Below are positions 16,197-25,516 of a stretch of DNA of 64,000 bases, one piece after another. The stretch's first letter is position 1, and each line of letters begins with the position of its first letter. The translations under genes were made by a program, and so were the position numbers. Origin of the DNA: TMED14 sp002378565 (lineage in GTDB: Bacteria; Bacteroidota; Bacteroidia; Flavobacteriales; Schleiferiaceae); contig OX044356.1 of the NCBI GenBank assembly GCA_943846715.1, positions 248,001 through 312,000 of the forward strand, given 5' to 3'. A model generated the notes under the pieces. The model was not told the origin of the DNA, searched no databases, and saw only the letters and a list, made by a program, of their open reading frames with translations.

Positions 16197-16451
16197 TTAA
16201 GCCTGGTTGAAAATCTCAAATGCGAAGCTCTCCATCACTGGATTAGCGAGCATTTGCTTGCATGCAGCTTCCACTTGCTCTGAGGCATCTTCCTTGCTTG
16301 TCGCCTTGATCTCCAAGGTGATGTGCTTGCCAATGCGCACATTGCTGATGTCAGACAAGCCAATGTTTGCCATGCTGTTGCCAACGGCCTTGCCTTGAGG
16401 GTCAAGAAGGGCCTTGAGGGGCATGATGTCAATTTCTGCTCTAAAGGTCAT
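16197..16451 (-). CDS. purS: Phosphoribosylformylglycinamidine synthase subunit PurS
   Basis: The protein has 84 residues, the usual size. MTFRAEIDIMPLKALLDPQGKAV and IGKHITLEIKA are characteristic. PurS bridges PurQ and PurL in the fourth step of purine synthesis. The other subunits are not in the window. Its ATG overlaps the pssA stop by 4 bases (ATGA), so the two are probably translationally coupled. Confidence 0.9.
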   Translation of the reverse strand: MTFRAEIDIMPLKALLDPQGKAVGNSMANIGLSDISNVRIGKHITLEIKATSKEDASEQVEAACKQMLANPVMESFAFEIFNQA

Positions 16452-17107
16452 GCGAATCGTTTTTCAATTGCGGAGAATAGGAGAAGCAAAGGTATGATGA
16501 ATGTGAGTGCGGCAAGTTCAAATGTTACCAACAAAATCAAGGAACAGGCTAGGAATAGCCATCGGTATTTCTGTGCTGCAAATCCCGAAGGCATGTCCTT
16601 GAAGCTCATCACGGGCCATGAGGCATTCAAGCTGTAGCTGCTCAAGGCAATCAAAGCCAACAAGGCGTAGGCGCTTAGTTGTATCAGGCCTTCAAGTTGC
16701 GCATGAGCTAACCCAAGGATGAACAGGGCATGGGCTGGGGTAGGTAGACCTATGAAGCCTTTCTTGCCGGCTTCACCAACGTTGAAGCGGGCCAGCCGAT
16801 AAACAGAGGCAATCACCACGATAAAGGCCAATGAAGGGACAGCAAAAGATAAGTCTAACAGAATCTGGTAGGCCATGAGGCTGGGTAACAGGCCAAAGGT
16901 GATGGCATCTGCCAGACTGTCTAATTGCAGCCCCATTTCACCTTCAACCCCTAATTTTCTTGAGGCCCATCCGTCCAACGCATCGCAAATCAGGGAGGCA
17001 GTCATCCAAAGGGTGATGCCCTGGAGGTCCATTCCGGGAACGAGGGTGATGGCCATGCAACCAAAAAATACATTGCCCATTGTGAGGGCGTTGGGAATCC
17101 ATCGCAT
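16448..17107 (-). CDS. pssA: CDP-diacylglycerol-serine O-phosphatidyltransferase
   Basis: The protein has 219 residues and about six membrane segments. The CDP-alcohol phosphotransferase motif spans DALDGWASRK through MGLQLDSLAD (DGxxAR-x8-GxxxDxxxD form, with Ser for Ala). It makes phosphatidylserine, the precursor of phosphatidylethanolamine, in the inner membrane. The start at 17107 is chosen because an exact TATATTTG box lies 4 bases upstream, overlapping the alternative ATG at 17122. It is divergent from lnt. Confidence 0.9.
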   Translation of the reverse strand: MRWIPNALTMGNVFFGCMAITLVPGMDLQGITLWMTASLICDALDGWASRKLGVEGEMGLQLDSLADAITFGLLPSLMAYQILLDLSFAVPSLAFIVVIASVYRLARFNVGEAGKKGFIGLPTPAHALFILGLAHAQLEGLIQLSAYALLALIALSSYSLNASWPVMSFKDMPSGFAAQKYRWLFLACSLILLVTFELAALTFIIPLLLLFSAIEKRFA

Positions 17108-17111
17108 GGGC

Positions 17112-17119
17112 CAAATATA
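17112..17119 (-). promoter_or_regulatory. -7 promoter box TATATTTG, 4 bases before the pssA ATG
   Basis: An exact consensus match on the minus strand, which decides the pssA start in favour of 17107. On the opposite strand TACTTTTA (17137-17144) stands 5 bases before the lnt ATG at 17150, giving a compact divergent promoter pair. Confidence 0.5.
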
Positions 17120-17149
17120 CATCCGCCAATGAGTATTACTTTTAAGCCC

Positions 17150-18766
17150 ATGATGAAGCGTCCAATTGCCTGGGTCTTGTTGACCGCCCTTTTGTTGTCG
17201 ATTGCTTGGCCAGGTGCCTTCCCTTGGTCCTGGGGCGGTAGCCTGTTTTTGGTGACATCAGTAGCCATGGTTGGCATGTTTGTGATGGTGGATATGATCC
17301 ATGCTGACGCTAGACCGCACAAAGGCCGCAGGATCTTCTGGCTGGCCTACCTAGGCATGGGCCTGTTCAACTTAGGAACCACCTGGTGGTTGGTCAATGC
17401 ACATTGGTCGGCTCTGTTTGCAACGGTATTTTTCAATGGCTTCTTGATGGCGATGCTGTGGACCATCTATGCTTGGGTTTTGCGACTGTTTGATGCCAAA
17501 CGTGCCATGTGGGCTTTGGTGCTGGGCTGGTTGGCCTTGGAGGTCTTTCATGAAGACTGGGCCTTGAGCTTTCCTTGGCTTGACCTGGGCAATATTTATG
17601 CGGACAAAACCCCATGGGTTCAATGGTTCCAATTCACGGGTCACCGGGGAGGTGTTATCTGGCTTTTGTTGACAAACTGGGTGATGTACCAGGCCATGTT
17701 GAGCAAGCGATCTGGTCAGTCTTGGTGGCCTGCTTTCAAGCCAGCTATCCTGCTGATTGGCCTGCCTTCCCTGCTGTCACTGACTCTTTTGTGGACCGCT
17801 GAGGATCAAGGTTTGAGACAGCATGTAGCCTTGGCACATCCCGATATTGACCCCTACCATGAAAAATACCAGTTAAGCGATGCCTCCGTTGCTGCGCAAT
17901 GGAAGGTTCGTGCCATGGATTACCTTGAGACTGCTGAGAAGCCCGTGAACCTGATGGTTTTCCCAGAGACTTTTTTCTATGAGGGTTTTGATGAACGCAT
18001 CATCAACATGATCAATCCCATTCGGCAAATAGACAGCATCATCCAGGTCTACCCATCCTGCAATCTGTTGATGGGGGTAAGTACCTATGCCATCTACCGC
18101 CCCGAAGACCGCACCCCATCTTCACGTCCCGATCGCAGCGGTCGACGCTACTTTGATTCCTTCAATACAGCCTTGCACTGGGGTGATGGAGTCCCCATGC
18201 GTCTCTACCACAAAAGCAAATTGGTGGTGGGTGTGGAAACCATGCCCTTTGCTGCTTTGATGGAAACCTATTTGGGGGATTTAACCGTCAACATGGGCGG
18301 TACAACAGGCACCCTAGGGACACAGACCAACCGAGTGGTATTCAGCGATGTGGATAGCCTGATTAAAGTGGCACCCGTCATTTGTTGGGAGCAGGATTAC
18401 GCCACATTCACCAGGGACTTTGTTGCTGAGGGAGCCAACTTGATTGCCATCATAACCAACGACGGATGGTGGGCTAATACATCGGGCCATGTGGCTCATG
18501 CGCATTATGCCCGACTTCGTGCCATTGAAAACCAACGCTGGGTAACCCGTGCAGCCAATGCCGGCATCTCCGCATTCATCAATCCTCAAGGGGAGGTGGT
18601 GGCTTCAAGGTCTTGGGGAGAGGATGACCTTTTTAGCCATGAGGTCACCTTGATTGAGGCGCAGAGTTTTTACACCCGTTATGGTGATTTACTAGGACGG
18701 GCAGGCTACTGGCTTTTCCCCTTCCTCTTGCTGAGTGTTTGGGTGCGACAACGCGTCAGGAGCTGA
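17150..18766 (+). CDS. lnt: Apolipoprotein N-acyltransferase
   Basis: The protein has 538 residues with a multi-span N-terminal membrane domain and a periplasmic nitrilase domain. The catalytic triad candidates are Glu in VFPETFFYEG, Lys in YHKSKLVVGVE and Cys in PVICWEQDY, with IITNDGWW following. It adds the third acyl chain to lipoproteins, consistent with the many lipobox proteins here. The start at 17150 is preferred over the ATG at 17129 because of the promoter-like box just upstream and because MMKRPIAWVLL begins the first membrane segment. Confidence 0.92.
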   Translation: MMKRPIAWVLLTALLLSIAWPGAFPWSWGGSLFLVTSVAMVGMFVMVDMIHADARPHKGRRIFWLAYLGMGLFNLGTTWWLVNAHWSALFATVFFNGFLMAMLWTIYAWVLRLFDAKRAMWALVLGWLALEVFHEDWALSFPWLDLGNIYADKTPWVQWFQFTGHRGGVIWLLLTNWVMYQAMLSKRSGQSWWPAFKPAILLIGLPSLLSLTLLWTAEDQGLRQHVALAHPDIDPYHEKYQLSDASVAAQWKVRAMDYLETAEKPVNLMVFPETFFYEGFDERIINMINPIRQIDSIIQVYPSCNLLMGVSTYAIYRPEDRTPSSRPDRSGRRYFDSFNTALHWGDGVPMRLYHKSKLVVGVETMPFAALMETYLGDLTVNMGGTTGTLGTQTNRVVFSDVDSLIKVAPVICWEQDYATFTRDFVAEGANLIAIITNDGWWANTSGHVAHAHYARLRAIENQRWVTRAANAGISAFINPQGEVVASRSWGEDDLFSHEVTLIEAQSFYTRYGDLLGRAGYWLFPFLLLSVWVRQRVRS

Positions 18767-18788
18767 CCGCCAGTTGCCAAGCAGTGAC

Positions 18789-18796
18789 TACCTTTG
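18789..18796 (+). promoter_or_regulatory. -7 promoter box TACCTTTG upstream of lpd
   Basis: An exact match just after the lnt stop and 20 bases before the lpd ATG, which also has a purine-rich AAAAAGGA. It predicts an lpd transcript of its own with a short leader. Confidence 0.4.
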
Positions 18797-18816
18797 TCTC
18801 ACCAAAAAGGAATGAT

Positions 18817-20211
18817 ATGGACTATGATGTAATTGTGATTGGCTCTGGACCTGGTGGCTATGTAGGCGCCATCCGATGTGCACAACTAGGCATGAAAACT
18901 GCCCTTGTAGAAAAGTACCCAACCCTTGGTGGAACCTGCCTCAATGTAGGCTGCATTCCCTCCAAGGCCTTGCTGGATTCATCGGAGCATTACCACAATG
19001 CGGTTGCGAACTTTGCAGACCATGGCATTGAGGTGCAGAAACCCGTGTTGAATTTTGAAACCATGGTTGCCCGCAAGCAGTCTGTGGTGGATGTGACCTG
19101 TGAGGGTGTGGATTTCTTGATGAAGAAAAACGGCATTGATGTGCACCAGGGCTTTGGCTCCTTTGTGGACGCTAACACCATTGCAATCAAGGGTGATTCA
19201 ACGACCCAGATCACTGGAAAATACATCATCATCGCTACCGGTTCCAAGCCGGTTGAGCTACCCTTTGCTCCCTTTGACAAGGAGCGCATCATTTCCTCAA
19301 CGGAGGCATTGAAGCTGACAGAAGTCCCTAAGCATTTGGTCATCATTGGCGGAGGCGTGATTGGTTTAGAACTCGGTTCTGTTTACCGCCGATTGGGCGC
19401 TGATGTGACCGTGGTGGAGTACGCGAAAACCCTACTACCTACCATGGATCCGGCAGTGAGTAAGGAGATGAGCCGTTCACTCAAGAAATTGGGCATGAAA
19501 TTCAACCTAAGCACCAAGGTGGTTAAGGTCACCCGCAAGGGCAATGTGGTCACCATCGCTGCCACAGACAAGAAGGACAAGGCCATTGAGCTCAAAGCAG
19601 ACTACTGCCTGGTCGCAGTGGGTCGTCGCGCATACACTGATGGCTTGAATCTTGATGCAGTAGGGTTGACCACAGACAAGCTGGGTCGTTTGACCGTGAA
19701 CCAAGAGGGCCAGACAAGCCTTTCTCATATTTATGCCATTGGCGACGTGGCCCCTGGCGCCATGCTTGCTCACAAGGCAGAAGAGGAAGGTATGGCTGTG
19801 GCTGAGCGCCTTGCTGGCCAGAAGCCTCAGCTAGATCACAATCTAATTCCGGGCGTGGTTTACACCTGGCCTGAGGCAGCATCTGTGGGTCAAACAGAAC
19901 CCCAATTGAAGGAGGCTGGTATTGCCTACAAAGTGGGTCAATTCCCCATGCGCGCCCTTGGGCGTTCCAGAGCATCTGGTGATGTGGATGGCATGGTGAA
20001 AATCCTTGCTGATGCATCAACGGATGAGGTCTTAGGCGTGCACATCGTTGCAGCCCGCGCAGCGGACTTGATCATGGAAGCTGCTACAGCCATGGCTTAC
20101 CGAGCCTCAGCAGAGGACATGGCGCGCATCTGCCACGGTCACCCGACCTATTCAGAGGCCATCAAGGAAGCGGCATTGGCCGCCACGGATCAACGAGCCA
20201 TACACGCCTGA
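18817..20211 (+). CDS. lpdA: Dihydrolipoyl dehydrogenase (E3)
   Basis: The protein has 464 residues. The FAD site GSGPGGYVGA is at the N-terminus, the redox disulfide is in GGTCLNVGCIPSK, the NAD site is in IIGGGVIGLELGS and the interface His-Glu pair is in CHGHPTYSEA. It reoxidises lipoamide in 2-oxoacid dehydrogenase complexes or the glycine cleavage system. The start at 18817 fits MDYDVIVIGSG, and a longer frame from 18739 would only add residues within lnt. The stop overlaps the pabB start as TGATG. Confidence 0.95.
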   Translation: MDYDVIVIGSGPGGYVGAIRCAQLGMKTALVEKYPTLGGTCLNVGCIPSKALLDSSEHYHNAVANFADHGIEVQKPVLNFETMVARKQSVVDVTCEGVDFLMKKNGIDVHQGFGSFVDANTIAIKGDSTTQITGKYIIIATGSKPVELPFAPFDKERIISSTEALKLTEVPKHLVIIGGGVIGLELGSVYRRLGADVTVVEYAKTLLPTMDPAVSKEMSRSLKKLGMKFNLSTKVVKVTRKGNVVTIAATDKKDKAIELKADYCLVAVGRRAYTDGLNLDAVGLTTDKLGRLTVNQEGQTSLSHIYAIGDVAPGAMLAHKAEEEGMAVAERLAGQKPQLDHNLIPGVVYTWPEAASVGQTEPQLKEAGIAYKVGQFPMRALGRSRASGDVDGMVKILADASTDEVLGVHIVAARAADLIMEAATAMAYRASAEDMARICHGHPTYSEAIKEAALAATDQRAIHA

Positions 20212-21545
20212 TGTCATATGCGGCACATCATTTTGATGAGTTGCCGTCGGAGCTTTTAACCACGCTGCGACAGGCAGCGTCAACAGTGGAACCATTTTGC
20301 CTCCTGGAAACAGGCCAGGCACATGGCGCAGGACCAGAACAACTCAATCGCCAGCAATTTTTAGCTGCTGGGGGCTTGGTGCAATGGCACCGTATCCCCC
20401 GTGCCAGCAGCGAAGCATGGCAGGCATTTGCTACCACTTGGCGCAAGGATCCAACCTGGTGCTTTGGGGTCATGGGCTATGAACTGCGTCACGCCTTTGA
20501 GGCAGGCATGGATCGCCATGAAGGCCAATTGCAAGACGACATGCTTTTGTTTCAGCCGATGTGGGTTGTTGATTGTGGGCTGACCGGTGAGGTGCTGTTG
20601 CATTTGCACGATCAGGCCCCATGGGCAACGTCACAATTGTGGTGGGAAGCCTTGCAATCATCGCTGCTTGAAGCAGATTCATCTAGCCATGGCCCTGTCA
20701 ACTGGGAAGCAGAGTGGACCAATGCCAAGTATTTGAAGGAGGCCAATGATTTGACGCAGCACATGCAGCGAGGCGATATTTATGAAGTCAATCTCTGCAC
20801 ACGCCATCAGGCAAAAGGGCTTGCATTGAATCCGGTGACAGTTTACCAAGACCTGTTCCACCGTGCCGATGCACCCATGAGTGGGCTCTTCGCAGCCGCA
20901 GACCATTGGTTGATCAGCGCCTCTCCAGAGCGTTACATTCAATTGGCAAAATCAGACAGGGGCATGGTCATGTCATCACAGCCCATCAAAGGAACAGCCG
21001 CGCGGTTTGATGATGTGCACCAAGATGCCTTGAGTGCCAATTCGCTCCGTAATTCCTTGAAGGAACAGGCAGAAAACATCATGATCGTGGATCTGGTCCG
21101 CAACGATTTAAGCCGTGTCGCTGAGATGTCAACTGTGACGGTCCCTCGCTTGTTGGAGGTGCGAACCCTGCCAACGGTGCACCATTTGGTGAGCACGGTG
21201 GAAGGGCTGCTTAGGGAAGGGTGTGATTGGCTCGACGCCATTGCTGCAAGCTTCCCAATGGGTAGCATGACAGGCGCACCCAAGGTCAGTGCCATGCATT
21301 TGATTCAGTCCCATGAAAGCTCGCCGCGCGGGTGGTACAGTGGCGCATTGGGCTATGTGCGTCCTAGTGGGGAATGTGATTGGAATGTGATCATTCGTTC
21401 CTTGGTCCATCATGCCCCTAGCCAGGCATGGGAAACATGGGCAGGTTCAGCCCTGACATTGCAGTCAGACCTACACATGGAGTGGGAGGAATGCGCATTG
21501 AAAACCCATGCTGTAAAGGCATCCATGCAAAGTCAACCATCATGA
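20211..21545 (+). CDS. pabB: Aminodeoxychorismate synthase component I
   Basis: The protein has 444 residues of the chorismate-binding family. MQRGDIYEVNLC, SSQPIKGTAAR, IMIVDLVRNDLSRV and PMGSMTGAPKVSA are diagnostic. The Lys in PIKGT points to aminodeoxychorismate rather than anthranilate synthase. It makes the p-aminobenzoate precursor of folate with a glutaminase partner not seen here. It overlaps lpd by one base and tilS by four. Confidence 0.9.
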   Translation: MSYAAHHFDELPSELLTTLRQAASTVEPFCLLETGQAHGAGPEQLNRQQFLAAGGLVQWHRIPRASSEAWQAFATTWRKDPTWCFGVMGYELRHAFEAGMDRHEGQLQDDMLLFQPMWVVDCGLTGEVLLHLHDQAPWATSQLWWEALQSSLLEADSSSHGPVNWEAEWTNAKYLKEANDLTQHMQRGDIYEVNLCTRHQAKGLALNPVTVYQDLFHRADAPMSGLFAAADHWLISASPERYIQLAKSDRGMVMSSQPIKGTAARFDDVHQDALSANSLRNSLKEQAENIMIVDLVRNDLSRVAEMSTVTVPRLLEVRTLPTVHHLVSTVEGLLREGCDWLDAIAASFPMGSMTGAPKVSAMHLIQSHESSPRGWYSGALGYVRPSGECDWNVIIRSLVHHAPSQAWETWAGSALTLQSDLHMEWEECALKTHAVKASMQSQPS

Positions 21546-22906
21546 AGTCAACCAAAGATTTATTGGCATCAGTGAAGTCGTCATTGGACGGCCTAGCGTT
21601 TGAGACGCCTTTGGTTCTGCTCTGCTCAGGCGGTGTAGATTCGATGACCTTGGCCAAGGCTTTGTTTGAGTTAAAGGTTGAGCATGTATTGTTTCATGTC
21701 AATTATGGGATTCGTGGCGAGGACTCTGTTGCAGATGCCGATGTGGTTGCCACATGGGCTGCGCAAACAGGGATCCCCTTTCACCAGATGCAGGCACCCA
21801 AGGATTTCAGCCAAGCGCCTGAGCTTCAATCCCGTGCTAGGGCCATGCGATTGGATGGAGCCAGAGCACTTTGTCAATCGGTCCATGGCAGCCATTTGGT
21901 CACAGCACATCACGCCGATGATGCAGCTGAGACTTTTTTGTTTCATGCGGCAAGAGGCAGTGGCATCGAAGGATTGGTTTCCATGCAGCCCCTTCGAGGT
22001 GATGTGATTCGTCCATTTTGGAATCTCCACAAAACGGTCATCAGGCAAGCGGCAAAAACCTGGGGTATTCCATGGCGGGAGGATCAAAGCAATGCCACGG
22101 ATGCCTACACAAGAAATCATTTACGCCACCATGCCATGCCAGCATTAATTGACGCCATGCCACAGGCGGTTTCAGGTTTGGTAAAAACCATGGGTCATTT
22201 GCGGGAGCTGCATGCCTTTGTGGAAGCATCCATTGCCAGAGAAGGGGTGCTTTACGTGGGGGAATCAGATGAAGTTCCAGGTCATAAGGTCATCTACCGT
22301 GATGTGCTTGACCACCCCCACAGCAAGGTAATTCTGTGGTACTTGTTCAAAGATTATGCGGCATTTGACCCACAAGCTATCATGGATTTGGGTCATTCTC
22401 AGGTGGGAGCTCATTTGACCATGCCTGGTTGGGCTTTGTGGGCTGAAAGAGAAGGGTTGATCCTAGTGCCTAATCGGACAACGCCTGTTGCCAACCATGT
22501 TGCCGTGGGTATTCAAGACAACTTCCAGGGCGATGCGTGGATGGATGGCCTGTGGCAGACAGAACAACAATGGGTCATGGAAGCCATGCCACAAGGCCCA
22601 TTGGGCGATTATGGATCCCTGTCTGAGCCAGTTTTTGCCTGGGATCGTCTACCAGATCAGCTGCATTGGCGGACATGGATTGAGGGCGATTTCATTGAGC
22701 CATTTGGCATGAGTCAGGGGCAAAAGAAAGTCAGTGATGCATTGACTGAGGCAAAGGTTCCCTCTTGCATGAGGAGCCAAGTATGGGTTTTAGCCCGAGA
22801 TCAAGCAGTGGCTGGAGCGGTTTATTGGATCCCGCATATTCGCTTGAGTCGGGTGGCAGCCATTCAAATTGGAGATAAGCAACTTTCTAGATGCTTCATG
22901 CATTAA
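21542..22906 (+). CDS. tilS: tRNA(Ile)-lysidine synthase
   Basis: The protein has 454 residues. The PP-loop LVLLCSGGVDSMTLAK and the helper motifs HHADDAAETFLFHAARGSG and REDQSNATDAYTRNHLRH are typical of TilS, which modifies C34 of the tRNA that reads AUA. The ATG at 21542 overlaps the pabB stop (ATGA), and upstream extensions in frame lie inside pabB. The C-terminal domain is present. Confidence 0.92.
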   Translation: MKSTKDLLASVKSSLDGLAFETPLVLLCSGGVDSMTLAKALFELKVEHVLFHVNYGIRGEDSVADADVVATWAAQTGIPFHQMQAPKDFSQAPELQSRARAMRLDGARALCQSVHGSHLVTAHHADDAAETFLFHAARGSGIEGLVSMQPLRGDVIRPFWNLHKTVIRQAAKTWGIPWREDQSNATDAYTRNHLRHHAMPALIDAMPQAVSGLVKTMGHLRELHAFVEASIAREGVLYVGESDEVPGHKVIYRDVLDHPHSKVILWYLFKDYAAFDPQAIMDLGHSQVGAHLTMPGWALWAEREGLILVPNRTTPVANHVAVGIQDNFQGDAWMDGLWQTEQQWVMEAMPQGPLGDYGSLSEPVFAWDRLPDQLHWRTWIEGDFIEPFGMSQGQKKVSDALTEAKVPSCMRSQVWVLARDQAVAGAVYWIPHIRLSRVAAIQIGDKQLSRCFMH

Positions 22907-22911
22907 ATTTG
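22904..22911 (+). promoter_or_regulatory. -7 promoter box TAAATTTG, 5 bases before the dsbD ATG
   Basis: An exact consensus match that begins inside the tilS stop codon and is separated by TTCCC from the ATG at 22917. It predicts a separate, leaderless dsbD transcript. Confidence 0.5.
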
Positions 22912-22916
22912 TTCCC

Positions 22917-24944
22917 ATGATGAAGCGATTGATGCTTGGCTGCTTGGCTGCTTTTTTTCTTTTTTCTACGGCTCTTCAGGCACAGATTTTTGATCCCGTT
23001 ACGTGGTCAACATCCATTGAACAGGCTGAGGATGGCGGTGTGGTCTTGGTGGCCACAGCGAGCATAGATGATGGCTGGCACATGTACAGCCAGCACGTGG
23101 GCGACTATGGCCCGATCCCCACCACATTTTACGATGAAAAATCTGATGACTTTGAGGAGATGCCTAGCGGTCATCCATTATTTCAGGTGTACAATTCGGC
23201 CTTGATCAATGGCATGCTATGGTCTGAGGATGAGCCCGTGGTGGAGTACGACAAGAATTTCAAGATGGACTTGGCCTACTTTACTAAGTCTGCGACCTTC
23301 AAGCGATTGATCAAACGGGTCAACTTTGAGGCGTTCACTTACGACATGGAGGTTGAATTCATGGTTTGTGATAGTGAGAAATGCCTGCCTCCAGCATACA
23401 TGCCATTGCATTTTTCGATCCCTAAAGGCAATCAGTCCCTTGCTACAAGTTCAGCAGATACCAACCTTGAAGGTGAGGCTTCAGGTTTGGTGGATGACGC
23501 AAAAACAGGCATCATTGCCAGCGCATCCAAATCCACGTTGTTCGCCCTCTTTGGTGAGGGCATGTTTTGGGGATTTTTAGCCTTGTTGATGCCTTGCATC
23601 TTCCCCATGATCCCCTTAACAGTCAGCTTCTTCATGAAGCAGTCAAAGAATAGATCTCAAGGCATACGCAGGGCAGTGGTTTACGGCATCAGCATCAATG
23701 TCATCTATGTAGCCATCGGGATTTTAATCACGGTGATGTTTGGCAGTAGTGCCTTGAATGCCCTTGCCACGAACCCGTGGTTCAACCTCTTTTTCTTTGC
23801 CTTGTTTGTGGTTTTTGCCATCAGCTTCTTTGGAGCATTTGAGCTTACCCTGCCTTCATCTTGGGTAAACAAGAGCGATGATGCCTCGCAAAAGGGCGGC
23901 CTATTTGGCATTTTCTTCATGGCCTTCACCTTGTCTTTGGTCAGCTTCTCTTGCACGGGGCCATTGATTGGCACTGCCTTGGTCAGTGCGGCCACATCCG
24001 GTGAATTGCTCGGTCCCGCGGTGACCATGTTTGGCTTTTCCTTTGCGCTTTCTCTACCATTCATGCTCTTTGCAGCCTTCCCAGGCTGGCTCAATGGATT
24101 GCCAAAGTCAGGTGGTTGGTTGAACACCGTGAAAGTGGTGCTGGGTTTCCTTGAACTGGCCTTTGCTTTGAAATTCCTGTCAACGGCTGACATGGTCTGG
24201 CAAAATCACTGGTTGGAGCGTGAACTGTTCATCGCCATTTGGACGGGCATTGCCTTCATCACAGCCTATTACCTTTTTGGTGGATTCCGCATGCCGCATG
24301 ATTCTGAAGTGAAAACCCTATCGGTACCCAGAATGTTGTTTGCAACCACCTTCACCTTGATTGGATTTTACCTGTTGCCTGGCACGTTTGGTGCGCCAGT
24401 GAAATTGATTTCAGGCTTCCCACCCCCTGATTTTTATGCCGAATCTCCTCCCAGAACTGGCATTAGCAGCTCATCCGTCGATGTTCTTGACCCCTCTGCG
24501 CATTGCCCCTTGAATCTGCCCTGCTTCAATGACCTGGACAAGGCTATGGCGTATGCAGAGTCAGTCAACAAGCCCATTTTGTTTGATTTCACTGGATGGG
24601 GTTGTGTCAATTGCAGAAAGATGGAGGAAGAGGTCTGGTCAGATCCTGAAGTGCGGCGTTTCCTTGCTGAGGAAGTGGTGCTCGTTTCTCTCTACGTGGA
24701 TGAGAGAACCAAACTGGATGAACCGATGATTGGTGAATTTTCTGGCAAGCCCCTTAAATACAGCGGTCAGATTTGGAGTGAGTTCCAAGCAAAAAATTAC
24801 CAAGCCAATGCACAGCCATTCTATGTAATGATTGATGCAAGCAAGGGCTATGAGGCCCTTCATGAGTCGGCGTCTTACGATCCTGATGTCGACAAGTACA
24901 TGGACTGGTTGAAACGCGGATTGGCAGCTTATAAGGCCCCATGA
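22917..24944 (+). CDS. dsbD: Thiol:disulfide interchange protein DsbD
   Basis: The protein has 675 residues: signal peptide, N-terminal DsbD-alpha-like domain with VCDSEKCLPP, a membrane domain of about eight spans with the two reactive Cys in LLMPCIFPMIPL and FSCTGPLIG, and a C-terminal thioredoxin domain with WGCVNCRKMEE. It carries electrons from cytoplasmic thioredoxin across the inner membrane to periplasmic disulfides. The start at 22917 begins the signal peptide; the frame from 22869 would start within tilS. It overlaps the next gene by 4 bases. Confidence 0.93.
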   Translation: MMKRLMLGCLAAFFLFSTALQAQIFDPVTWSTSIEQAEDGGVVLVATASIDDGWHMYSQHVGDYGPIPTTFYDEKSDDFEEMPSGHPLFQVYNSALINGMLWSEDEPVVEYDKNFKMDLAYFTKSATFKRLIKRVNFEAFTYDMEVEFMVCDSEKCLPPAYMPLHFSIPKGNQSLATSSADTNLEGEASGLVDDAKTGIIASASKSTLFALFGEGMFWGFLALLMPCIFPMIPLTVSFFMKQSKNRSQGIRRAVVYGISINVIYVAIGILITVMFGSSALNALATNPWFNLFFFALFVVFAISFFGAFELTLPSSWVNKSDDASQKGGLFGIFFMAFTLSLVSFSCTGPLIGTALVSAATSGELLGPAVTMFGFSFALSLPFMLFAAFPGWLNGLPKSGGWLNTVKVVLGFLELAFALKFLSTADMVWQNHWLERELFIAIWTGIAFITAYYLFGGFRMPHDSEVKTLSVPRMLFATTFTLIGFYLLPGTFGAPVKLISGFPPPDFYAESPPRTGISSSSVDVLDPSAHCPLNLPCFNDLDKAMAYAESVNKPILFDFTGWGCVNCRKMEEEVWSDPEVRRFLAEEVVLVSLYVDERTKLDEPMIGEFSGKPLKYSGQIWSEFQAKNYQANAQPFYVMIDASKGYEALHESASYDPDVDKYMDWLKRGLAAYKAP

Positions 24945-25516
24945 TACAAGCCTCGGACATGGCTCAGCGCATGATGTCGGTCATTGAGACCTACCATGAG
25001 ACGGATCATGTGGATGCTAAACAGCCTTCAAGCTCAAAGGATCTTGATGGGTTGATTGCAGCTAAAGGTTGGGTGGATGTGGTGCAATGGCATTTAGAAG
25101 ATGCCATTCGAGCCCCTGAACTCGCTGGCGACGCGGTGATTGCTCTCAAACGCCGCATCGATGCCTGCAATCAACAGCGCACCGATGCTGTGGAGGCCAT
25201 TGATGCTTTGCTGCAATCGACCCTTCAGCCTATTGAGTCCACTGCATGGGATATCAGCACCCGAACAGAGACCTTGGGATGGGCATTGGATCGCCTTTGT
25301 ATCCTCCAGCTCAAGCGCTACCACATGACCATTGAGGTGAAGCGGGGCTCTGTTGATCAGTCTCAACTGGATGCCCTGCACGCGCAGTATCACGAACTGA
25401 TTGCGGCCATGGATCAACTGATTGAAGATCTAGCGACAGGCAAGGTGTCATACACACTGTACAAGCAATACAAGCTGTACAATGACCCGTCCACCAACCC
25501 CAGTCTGTATGGCTAA
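24941..25516 (+). CDS. DUF4254 protein
   Basis: The protein has 191 residues, mostly helical and soluble (KGWVDVVQWHLEDAIR, ALKRRIDACNQQR). I assign it to DUF4254 by its overall look. These proteins seem usually to lie beside a glycosyltransferase family 9 gene, as here, so a role in lipopolysaccharide core assembly is an inference. It overlaps dsbD by 4 bases and the GT9 gene by 8. Confidence 0.75.
   Translation: MIQASDMAQRMMSVIETYHETDHVDAKQPSSSKDLDGLIAAKGWVDVVQWHLEDAIRAPELAGDAVIALKRRIDACNQQRTDAVEAIDALLQSTLQPIESTAWDISTRTETLGWALDRLCILQLKRYHMTIEVKRGSVDQSQLDALHAQYHELIAAMDQLIEDLATGKVSYTLYKQYKLYNDPSTNPSLYG

Noticed and set aside
17108..17122. Upstream start (MYIWP) for pssA
   Set aside because: The upstream ATG and following codons coincide with the TATATTTG promoter box, which fits the start at 17107 better.
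21671..22120. Open frame antisense to tilS
   Set aside because: It lies opposite the conserved PP-loop domain of tilS and has no independent support.
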